From: Gnetum montanum
Taxonomy: Eukaryota; Streptophyta; Gnetopsida; Gnetales; Gnetaceae
Direction: 5' to 3'
Assembly (NCBI GenBank): GCA_015680685.1
Contig: MNCI01014642.1
Span: 103,957-131,767 of the forward strand
Length of the DNA stretch: 27,811 nucleotides
The notes beneath the pieces are model-generated. The model saw nothing but the letters and a program-made list of their open reading frames with translations, did no database searches and was not told where the DNA came from. The translations under genes were made by a program, and so were the position numbers. Positions 20,263-27,811 of the stretch are shown here, one piece after another. Position 1 is the stretch's first letter. The number at the start of each line of letters is the position of its first letter.

Positions 20263-20598
20263 TAATAGCGACTACAAAACACATCGCCAAGGTTTCTGCG
20301 AACTACAGGTGAGGGTTTCTATAGTAGGCGATAAAGCATGTTCCAAGGCATGGTAGTAGTAGTGCTCCAGGGTAGTGGTGTTCAGAGAGATAGAAGCGGT
20401 CTGTTTGGCTGCGTTAAGGTAGAGCATCATGATGGCTAGCATGCTACTATGGCTAGCAAGCAGTGGGCATGCAATGACGGGAAATGGGTAGCATGATGTT
20501 AGGCATCAGGTGTTGTAAGTTAGTGGCTATTTAGAAGTGGCAACAGAGTGTGGAATCTTCATGGCTACCTTTGCTATGTAGCTAGGCCTTATGGTAGG
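20263..20598. other. No recognisable gene
   Basis: GTAG- and CATG-rich sequence between the right arm and the Tat-like element. No coding signal. GTAGG at 20594-20598 could be the target-site copy of the Tat-like insertion, but the other copy is outside the window. Confidence 0.4.
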
Positions 20599-21458
20599 TG
20601 TAACGACAGAAAACGTCGGCAGCTGGAAATACCGATCAAGGTTCTGTGTATACAGTTTTAACCATGGATCCGCGTGAGGGCTATGCTGGAGAAAGCGAAT
20701 CCGCGGTAGCCTGAATGGTCTTGTCTATCAGACAGGGACTTACAGGTAAGTAAAACGATGAAGATTACAGATCTTTGCGTGCTACGATTTGATTCGGGGG
20801 ATCATGAAATGGGAGGAAAACGATGTCGATGGACTGCTACAATGATAACGTCAAACACGCCGAAGAGATGATAATCAGGAGAGAAACACGTGATTTTCAA
20901 AGATCTATGCTTTGATTTTTGAAAGAATGTATAATTTATATGCCACGTTACAATGGGAGAGACCCCCAATAACTTGATGCAAAAATGAGCACAAAACAAC
21001 AAGGAAACTATCCAGACAGAAGTCCGATCTACCTCATAGGCCAAAGCTGGGATGCAAGGATGGTCAAGCTCTGAAGTTTGCCGATCAATTGTTTCTGACC
21101 AGTAGAGTTTGCAAACTGGGCGAGACGATCTCACAATCCCTGATCTACTTCTTTGCTTCGAGTAGGTTCTGCTCAGGGCAGCGATCGCTAAAGGAGAAAG
21201 GTCGTATCTTCCTCGAAGGAATGATTTCTCCTATTGCTAAGGCTCAAGCGCACTGTGCTCTGTTCTTGCTGAAGGATGGTGCTGTTGGCAATTGCCAAAA
21301 GGTTTCTCTTTGTTTCTCCACTCAAGGTATGCTTCCTTGCTCAGAAAATGCTCTTGCCCCTTTGACTTCTCGCCAACAAAAGTGATAAGTGCTCTGGTGC
21401 TCAGAAAAATGTCTCTGCTTCTCTGATTTTCCAACCCTTGTACCTTTGTCAACTGAGG

Positions 21459-21466
21459 TATTTATA
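21459..21466 (-). promoter_or_regulatory. LTR TATA box of the Tat-lineage element
   Basis: TATAAATA on the minus strand, followed by a less AT-rich leader. The 49-bp repeat array lies 235-580 bp upstream of it, as expected for U3 enhancer repeats. Confidence 0.6.
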
Positions 21467-21700
21467 AGCCGCGACGCTCCGTGGAAGAGGCACAACCCTG
21501 ATGACGTGGATCCCGGACATTTCGGGTCCCATTGACCATTTTAAGTCAGACTGTGACTATGCACAACATGCTCGTTTGCGCGTTGTGCGTGTGAAGAGCA
21601 GGTACATGTTGAGCATGCTTTAATTGCTTTCAGGCTGTATTAGACTCATCCGCGTTGTATGAGTGTAATCTGGAATAAAAACAATAGGCTCAAAATTGTT

Positions 21701-22043
21701 TTACGCTCACTACGCAGCTGCGCGTAACAAAGCGTAAATAATGTGTAACTTACGCTCACTACGCAGCTATGTGTAACAAAGCGTAAATAATGTGTAACAT
21801 ATGATCACTACGCAGCTGCGCGTAACAAAGTGTAAATAATGTGTAACTTATGCTCACTACGCAGCTGCGCGTGATGAAGTGTAAATAATGTGTAACTTAT
21901 GCTCACTACGCAGCTGCGCGTGATGAAGCGTAAATAATGTGTAACTTACGCTCACTACCTAGCTGCGCATAACAAAGCGTAAATAATGTGTAACTTACGC
22001 TAACTACGCAGCTGTGCGTGATGAAGCGTAAACAATGTCTAGC
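21701..22043. repeat. 49-bp palindromic tandem array, 7 copies
   Basis: Seven units start at 21701, 21750, 21799, 21848, 21897, 21946 and 21995, each exactly 49 bp. Each has TTACGC and GCGTAA arms around a CGCAGCTGCG palindromic core, so each could form a hairpin. Variants AACAAAG and GATGAAG define two subtypes (units 1, 2, 3 and 6 against 4, 5 and 7). Degenerate half-units continue at about 22052-22093 and 22186-22215. Position in U3 suggests an enhancer. Confidence 0.92.
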
Positions 22044-22319
22044 TTTAATGATGAAATACGCAATGGTACGCACCGCCGCGTAACGAGCGTAAAGACAATT
22101 TATCCATATGCCATGAGAAAAAAGTATCGCACTATTATGCTTCTCTAGACTCTGCCTTCGACTATTTTGGAGCCTATTATGCTTATTACGCTGTCGTGCG
22201 TAATAGAGCGTAAACTTGTCCTTGAACAAAGCTGATGCGCGCTCTCGCTTGAATTGCGAATCTCTGCCTGAAGCCGACTCGTAATTTTCACTATGTTTGA
22301 ATGGCCCCTCTTTGTTGAC

Positions 22320-23410
22320 GGTTAGAGGGCTTACCCGAAAGACGTCGACAAAGAATGCGAAACACCGAATTCGTAGAAACAAGAACCGCGTCCATCCATG
22401 GCTACTCAAGTGTTGCCCTGTCAACATGGAAGAGCAAAGCCAGAAGGTATAAGAGACAGAGGGACATAGCTGGAAACAAGTTTGGGGAAGATGCAAAATG
22501 AGTTATGATGGTAGGGGCATGAAATATGCTCATACGCACAGAAATGGACACTCATTTATGGCAACAAGAATGCTTTCAGATGAGCGTAGCGCATCAATAT
22601 GAGATTTCTCTGTTACAGATTCTAACAGGAATGCTTGCAGAAGGAGCGTGGCGCATCACTTTCTACGATCTCTCTGCTAGTGCGAGTGTGGAAAATAGAT
22701 ACTTGCATATATAGCCTTTGCGTATGGGAAGCGGGTGGTGGGGATGAAGGGAAACAAGAGCTAAAGGTAGGATTTGTGAGAAGCATAGGCGTGTAGCTCG
22801 AAGTGGTCAGGCAAACCTGAGCAGCCATTTCAAAACGTTGTTATTCTTCACCGCCCAGATGAACGCACCTTTGAACCACATCCTCAGAGCAAGTAACCTG
22901 CAACCACAGAAGAAAATAGAGGACACCATTGCTCATGCGAACAAGGGGTGAGGCTGTCGAAACGAGCACCATTTGATGTGAGATAGAGTCATTGGGACAT
23001 GAAGAAAGAGCTGGAGCGTAAGGCCGGGGCCTCCAATCCTGACGATTGGCCCTACATACCTTCGCCAAAAGGCATCAGACCCAGTGCACCTGACTGGTTA
23101 GACAAGGAACTAGCCAGATGAATTTGCGAAGCCAGCGTCCGATAGCGATGATCGGCGGAGGGTCCCGAGGTCATTGCCGGCGAGGACTTCGTCGGGGCTC
23201 TGGTTGGCGAGACTAAACTCTCAGAGGTGCCATCACTGTAGTGGACGTAGTGACGGCATCTCCGAAGGATCAGTAAGATGCCCTTCAGCTCGTTCAAGGA
23301 ATCAGTAGGATGCCAGTGGGGTGGTGACACTAGGGCTATCCCAGTATCCCACCCCGTTGGTCGTGCAGCCATGTAGAGATGATTGTGCACGCTTGAGTTA
23401 CATGGCAGCA
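22320..23410 (-). other. Tat element 3' UTR, no gene
   Basis: Between the LTR and the 3' repeat array there is about 1.1 kb with short frames but no recognisable domain. If the LTR start is really at 22617 or 23402, part of this is U3. Confidence 0.4.
22568..22680. repeat. 61-bp imperfect tandem duplication
   Basis: GAATGCTTTCAGATGAGCGTAGCGCATCA at 22568 recurs as GAATGCTTGCAGAAGGAGCGTGGCGCATCA at 22629, followed by related TTTCT...GAT-CTCTCTG sequence. Confidence 0.65.
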
Positions 23411-23945
23411 TCCTGTAAGTCCCAGTTTTGAGTCCTGGTAGACTGTTATTGCTGGTTTTAAGTCTCAGTAGACCATGGTCCTAGTTTAAAGTCTGGGCGG
23501 ACCGAGAAATGCTAGTTTTACGTCGTAGCAGACGGTGGCAAGGCTGATTTATGGTCTCAGCAGATCGTGTTGTGGATGTTAGTTTCATGTCATGACCCAA
23601 GGAAAAATCTATGCTGGTTTTACGTCTCAGCAGACGGCTACTTACTTGTGCCAGTTTAGCGTCGTGGCGGACGCGTGCAAAAGGTGCCAGTTTTTCATCT
23701 TGGTGGACCTGCACAACATTGCCAGTTTTACGTCGTAGCGGACAGTTAGTACTCACCAGTTTAGCATCATGGCGGACGCATGCAAGGCATGCCAGTTTTA
23801 CGTCATAGCGGACGATCAGTGCCAATTTAACATCGTAGCGGACGCCTGGTGCTAGTTTTACGTCGTAGCAGACGATCAATGCCAGTTTAACATCGTAGTG
23901 GATGCCTGGTGCCAGTTTTACGTCGTAGCGGACGATGGCTGTCAT
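23411..23945. repeat. 3' UTR tandem array, about 16 units of 30-37 bp
   Basis: Units follow GCCAGTTTTACGTCGTAGCGGACG plus a variable tail. The last five to six (from about 23790) are exactly 30 bp and alternate between two types (TTTTACGTCGTAG...GATCA and TTTAACATCGTAG...GCCTGG), making a 60-bp higher-order repeat. The array starts 28 bp after the pol stop. Because 30 is a multiple of three, the minus strand reads YDVKLA-like peptides, but length variation elsewhere breaks this. Tandem repeats in the 3' UTR are a known trait of Tat-lineage elements and can seed satellites. Confidence 0.9.
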
Positions 23946-23972
23946 ACCTGATTATTCGCGCTGTAGATACTG

Positions 23973-25148
23973 CTAAATGTAATACCACTTTAGATATACA
24001 TGATTTACAGATTTCAGTAGTTCATTGCCATTGATGTCTGCTAGTCTGAAAGCTCTGTTGCTGTATGCGTCGACCACCGAGAAAGGCCCTTCCCAATTCG
24101 CTGAGAACTTGCATGCCAGCTCACGCACGGCTTTGAGGACTAGGTCTTCTTTTTTGATTGGGCGCTGCTGAAGATTGTGATGATGCTTCTGTCTCTGTTT
24201 ATCTTGATATGTCTCAATCGTATCAAGGGCCTGTATCCGCTTCTCTTCTACTGAATCCAAATCCATTATCCGAGCTTCAGTGTGTTGATTTTCATTTATA
24301 ATGGTGGAGAGGACCAATCTCAGAGAAGGAATTTGCAATTCGAAAGGTAGCACTGCTTCAGATCCGTAAACCAGACTATAGGGCATACTACCTGTAGTTG
24401 TCCTACATGTGGTACGGTACGCCCATAGCACATAGAGGATTTTATCATGCCACTGTCTCTTGTTACTGTCGAGCATTTTCTTGAGCAGATTGATGACTAA
24501 TTTGTTTGATGCTTCAGCTTGACCATTTGCCTACGGGTAATAGGGGGAGGAAAAAGACTATCTAATGCCTAGGTTATCACAGAAGGATTTGGTTTCTGCG
24601 CTACTAAACTGTGGCCCATTGTCAGTCACAATAGTCATTGGGAGACCAAATCTGGTTACTATGTTGTCCAAGATAAAATGGCAAACCTGTTGGGATGTGA
24701 TTTTCCATAGGGGGACAGATTCTACCCACTTCATAAAATACTCGGTAGCGGTAATAATGAAGCTATGCCCTGCGGAAGATTTTGGTGTGATGGGTCCTAT
24801 GATGTCCAGTCCCCATCGCTGAAACAGCCATGTTATCTGCGTTGTATGCAATTCTGTGGGTGACACGTGGATGAGGTTTACATGACGCTAACACGTGTCA
24901 CAAGTTTTAACCTTTGTCAGGTAGTCCTTTTCCATGCATGACCAGTAGTATCCTAGGCGATGGATTTTTAGGGCCATAGCCCGTGGTGCTACGTGGCCAC
25001 AACACAGTCCCTCGTGAACCTCGCTGACTATATGTTGCACTTGGTCTTTGTCAACGCAAGTAAGCAATACGCCATCAAAGGAGCATCTATAGAGAGTGTT
25101 GTCTCCGATGATGACGTATTGCCTAGCCCGCTTACGGATTGCGTCTTT
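23973..25148 (-). pseudogene. Tat pol: integrase
   Basis: Integrase joins cDNA to host DNA. The HHCC zinc finger is readable (EVHEGLCCGH, then CDTC, ~25020-24890). The core has WGLDIIGP (first Asp ~24806), VTDNGPQF (second Asp 24623-24621) and, after two stops, NGQAEA (Glu 24515-24513), so the D-D-E triad survives in separated pieces. The C-terminus has WAYRTTCRTTTG, PYSLVYGSEAVLP and the GPY/F module EGPFSVVDAYSNRAFRL, ending HVYLKWYY close to the stop. No chromodomain follows, as expected for Tat. Only the tandem array lies between the stop and the LTR side. Confidence 0.9.
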
Positions 25149-26200
25149 CTACGCGCGTGTTAATGTAGACAATAGCTCACCCTGTAAAAGATAAGTTTTA
25201 ATATTGTCGTACCATTCAGGCGTGCTTTCCTCGAGAAGAGAGGAGATTTGTGCCGCCCGAATGATAGGATCTGCGCAATCTGTAATTAATGCAAGGAAAG
25301 TGTTAAACAGGTGTGAAGGCACATGTAAAGCCAGGGTGGCCAGTGCATCGGCCAGCATGTTGTGAGTGCGTGGAACGTGTTGGGCATCGAAGGGCGTAAA
25401 TCGCCTCAGAAGATCTTTAGCATGATCGCAGTAGGGCTGCAAATGTACAGCCTTGCAGGCGTAGACTCCAGTGATTTGATTTATGACAAGCATCGAATCA
25501 CCCCTAATCGCCAGGTTTGAACATCTAGCTCACCAGCAGTTAGTAATCCCCTGAGGAGCCCCTCGTACTCTGCCACATTGTTCATACATGGGAAGGTCAA
25601 GCGATAAGCGTGTAGACGCACATCCTCAGGCGATAGCGTGATAACAGTGGCGGCACTGCCACCTCTAGCGGTTGAAGCTCCGTTGAAATACAACATTGCT
25701 TCACGGCCTATCAAGACAGGGCTTAAACTATGTACATGTTCATCAGGGAACTCTGGCTGTATAGTTGCTTGGTTGTTAACCGGTGATGTTACTAACTGGT
25801 CGGCTATCGCTTGGCCCTTCGTAGAAGATTGGCCAACATAGTGTAGATCGAATTCTACGGTGATAGCTTTCCAGCGAGCGATCCTACTGCTTTCGTAAAA
25901 ATTATGCGTGATAGTCCTAAGGATGTTATTTTTGCAAATAATGTTATCCTGGCTACGGAAAAGGTAATGTCTACACTTTTTGAGTGTAAAAACTAATGCT
26001 AGGCAATTACGCTCGACTTCATTATACCTCGTTTCATACGGATATAGAGCATGGCTTAGGTAGTAGATAGGCACTTCGGACCCATCGTTCCTCCTTTGGC
26101 AAAGCAATGCTGCTAATGCTACGTCCAAAGTAGTGAGGTAAATGTAGAACGGTAAGTCCCTTTGTGGCGGGAAAACCGTTGGTAGATGTTGCAATTCCTA
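25149..26200 (-). pseudogene. Tat pol: dual RNase H
   Basis: The first RNase H degrades RNA in the RNA-DNA hybrid: YLTTLDVALAALL with its Asp, RYNEVERNCLALVF with its Glu, and GQAIADQL with its Asp. The second is the archaeal-type domain special to Tat elements: LYFNGAST, NNVAEYEGLLRGL, GDSMLVINQITG and ADALATLA. In LYFNGAST the expected catalytic Asp is Asn (codon 25684-25682). The frameshift near 25505 falls between the second and third motifs, so the second domain is broken twice over. A stop at 25149-25151 separates it from integrase. Confidence 0.88.
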
Positions 26201-26221
26201 TTTCAAATTGTCAAACGCATG

Positions 26222-27454
26222 CTAGCAATTTTCCGTCCATTTGAAATTGACCCCCTTTTTAAGCAGGTGCTGCATGGGGTGCAACTTATTGGTTAATCTC
26301 AAGATGAAACGGCGTATGAACTGTAAGCGTCCCTGTAACCCGCGTAATTGCTTGAGGTCTATCGGAGGCGTTAACTCGACAATGGCTTTGACCTTATCAG
26401 GGTCAACTCGTATGCCGGTTTCCGATACCACAAATCCCAACATGCGTCCGGTTTTGATTCCGAATGCGCACTTCTTCGGGTTAAGCTGGAGCTCGTATTT
26501 AGAGCATCTTTTAAGGACTAACTCCAGATCTCCTGAATGATCATCAAACTTTAAAGACTTCATAGCTATATCGTCTACATAATCATTCAGTCTTTCCAAG
26601 AGATAGTCGCTAAAGATGTATGTCATGGCCCGTTGATACGTGGCTCCAGCGTTCTTCAGACCAAAAGGCATCATAGTATAGCAAAAGGTACCCCAGGGTG
26701 TCATGAATGTCGTAGTTAATTGATGTTATGGGTTAATGCGAATCTGGTTATAACCAGAGAAGCCATCCATGAATGATAGGAGTGCATGCCCAGCTGTTGT
26801 ATCGACTAGTTGATCGATACTTGGGTGCGGGAAATTATCTTTGATTGTGGCCTTGTTCAAATCCCAGAAGTCTATGCAAATGCGTATACTCCCGGTCTTC
26901 TTTGGCATGACCACAATGTTAGATACCCAGTCCGAGTAATTAACTGCACGAATGAAACCAACCTGGTAGAGCTTGGTGATTTCATCACGCACGGCTAGCA
27001 TGATCTCTGGCTTGATTTTGCATGCCTTTTGCCTAACTGCTTTGATCTGTGGGTCTAAGATGATGTTATGTTGGATTAGCCTGGGATCTAGTCCAGGCAT
27101 ATCCTCGTATGACCATGCGAAGACAGTGATGTTGTCTTGCAGGACCTGTGTTACAGCATCGTGCATTTCTTTTTCTAACAAGGAACTGACTTTATGCGTT
27201 TTAGCTTTGCCCCTATGCGTGACGATGGAGACCTCATTAAGGGGGTCTTCAGTTATGTCCCTAGCTTCCAAGTCTAGCGTGTGCATCAACTGTTCTGGCC
27301 ATTCTGGGGACATCTCTGACATAGCTATAGTTACGTCTTCTAAGGGGAGATTAACGTCTATAAACGTGGGATCGAATTGCCTAACTATCTTACCGTATGG
27401 GCCAGTCAGAGTTAAAGGTGTTGACAGTGTTGTGTCCATTTGTTTGTCCTGCAA
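26222..27454 (-). pseudogene. Tat pol: pre-RT linker and reverse transcriptase
   Basis: Reverse transcriptase makes the element's cDNA. A ~100-codon linker leads to FAWSYEDMPGLDP, the block just before RT in Tat elements. Then come GFIRAVNYSDWVSNIV, VMPKKTGSIRICIDFWDLNKA, HALLSFMDGFSGYNQI, TPWGTFCYTMMPFGLKNAG and the catalytic DYVDD (YVDD codons 26581-26570). The C-terminal part has LNPKKCAFG, GFVVSETGI and LRGLQGRLQFIRRFI. All active-site Asp residues are kept. One TAA (26726-26728) splits the domain between the QIRINP and TPWGTF motifs. Confidence 0.92.
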
Positions 27455-27811
27455 AATCGCAAAGTGCGTAAATGGTTAGAAAGAAGATGACGTGATGGCT
27501 AGCAAATGTGGAAAGCTAACAGAATTTTGAATTTTGTAATGAAGTTGTAATCAATGCTACCCAACTACGAGGCGATAAGATGTGGTAGTTTAACGTCATT
27601 TCGGACAGCGGTGCGTGCGATATCAGCCGCATTAATATCTTGATTTTCGGGTTTCGTTTCAGGAAAGTCCCGCTGAAATCGGATATCAAGTTGGTGATTC
27701 TCGCATACAAATAGACAGTTTTTTGGTTAGAACGGACTGTTGGCTATCATGAGTTCAAATTTGCAGGTATTTTCTAGCAAGAGCAAGAAGAGCAGAAGAT
27801 TTGAAGGTGCA
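27455..27811 (-). other. Spacer upstream of pol, with one stray 3'-UTR-type unit
   Basis: A short frame on the minus strand (about 27735-27550) reads CENHQLDIRFQRDF and then AVRNDVKLPHL, which may be the end of the preceding reading frame; I do not recognise a domain. Bases 27582-27608 (GTAGTTTAACGTCATTTCGGACAGCG region) resemble a unit of the array at 23411-23945. Frames are interrupted on both sides. Confidence 0.5.

Larger units (their letters stand above)
20599..22290 (-). mobile_element. 3' LTR of the Tat-lineage element, inner end uncertain
   Basis: On the minus strand the LTR ends CTGTCGTTACA at 20599. The start is less certain: CA at 22289-22290 lies 22 nt from the best purine tract (AAAGAGGGG, minus strand, 22313-22321). 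Other possible ends matching TGTAAC are at 22617 and 23402. It contains a TATA box, and a U3 with the 49-bp array upstream of it. Short frames inside it show no domain. Confidence 0.5.
23973..27454 (-). pseudogene. pol: Tat-lineage pol polyprotein, nearly continuous, inactivated
   Basis: Pol supplies the enzymes for copying and inserting the element. From 27454 to about 25505 one frame is open except for TAA at 26726-26728 and TAG at 26222-26224 and 26198-26200. A single frameshift just before the GDS motif (~25505) moves to a second frame that runs to the final TAG at 23973-23975, with stops at 25149-25151, 24888-24890, 24558-24560 and 24531-24533. Most stops sit where Gln is expected (for example after CDTC and after WTENC), as if CAG or CAA had become TAG or TAA. 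The 27454 coordinate is the first open codon region after an upstream stop; the true pol start or protease is not clear. No aspartic protease DTG motif is visible in this window. Confidence 0.88.
20599..27811 (-). mobile_element. Tat-lineage Ty3/gypsy element, 3' part
   Basis: Read on the minus strand the window holds a pre-pol spacer, pol, a repeat-rich 3' UTR and the 3' LTR. The lineage call rests on the second, archaeal-type RNase H after the normal one, the pol motif style and the repeat-rich 3' UTR, all typical of Tat elements. Gag and the 5' LTR lie past the right edge. Base composition is visibly richer in G, C and CpG than in the rest of the window, and damage is light, so it looks like the youngest insertion here. 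Confidence 0.85.

Noticed and set aside
21701-22043. CRISPR array
   Set aside because: The units are contiguous with no unique spacers, and the surroundings are plant retrotransposons.
21906-22496. 196-codon minus-strand open frame
   Set aside because: It overlaps the 49-bp array and U3; composition is odd and no domain is visible.
22617-23402. Alternative starts of the Tat LTR at TGTAAC (22617 or 23402, minus strand)
   Set aside because: Both mirror the LTR end GTTACA, but neither has a purine tract beside it; 22290 was preferred, still with low confidence.
23481-23945. Minus-strand protein with repeated YDVKLA peptides
   Set aside because: It follows the 30-bp repeat and breaks where units are not multiples of three; it lies after the pol stop in the 3' UTR.
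26973-27479. 168-codon plus-strand open frame
   Set aside because: Exact opposite-strand shadow of the conserved Tat reverse transcriptase region.

Overview
This is nuclear DNA from a land plant with a repeat-rich genome. Everything recognisable is LTR-retrotransposon sequence of plant lineages (Athila-like and Tat-like Ty3/gypsy, another Ty3/gypsy remnant, and SIRE-like Ty1/copia), plus two degenerate copies of a CCR4-type deadenylase gene that appear to be carried by an LTR element. I see no intact host gene, tRNA, rRNA, CRISPR array or prokaryotic signal. The mix would suit a gymnosperm or a large angiosperm genome; the sequence alone does not fix the species.

Layout. (1) 1-2996, minus strand: the 5' end of an Athila-like element, with a broken gag (1-1864), a tRNA-Asp primer-binding site (1987-2004) and a complete 991-bp LTR (2006-2996). 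The rest of the element lies beyond the window start. (2) 2997-4795: no gene; a GCC/CCA-rich stretch, a 23-bp tandem array and a ~52-bp AT-rich repeat. (3) 4796-~6652, plus strand: the 3' end of another Ty3/gypsy element (integrase C-terminus, possible chromodomain, polypurine tract, start of the 3' LTR). (4) 6653-11280: AT-rich. It holds a 386-bp block between two single Ns that looks like a contig placed backwards, and a ~295-codon coiled-coil pseudogene (8203-9087). (5) 11281-20262: a large diverged inverted repeat. Each arm runs, from outside in: a minisatellite, a 21-bp tandem array, AT-rich sequence, a CCR4-like pseudogene, a polypurine tract and an LTR of about 0.45-0.5 kb. The arms meet tail to tail around a decayed SIRE-like copia RT/RNase H fragment (~15240-16503). 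(6) 20599-27811, minus strand: the 3' part of a younger-looking Tat-lineage element, with an LTR containing seven 49-bp palindromic repeats, a 3' UTR with about 16 short tandem repeats, and a nearly continuous pol with RT, RNase H, a second (archaeal-type) RNase H and integrase.

No gene set here works as a pathway. The most interesting parts are the tail-to-tail CCR4-carrying elements, which could give a long hairpin transcript, the repeat arrays in the Tat element's U3 and 3' UTR (one 3' UTR unit recurs upstream of pol), and the probable assembly error near 7.4-7.9 kb. All domain and family calls come from reading motifs by eye; no database search was run.
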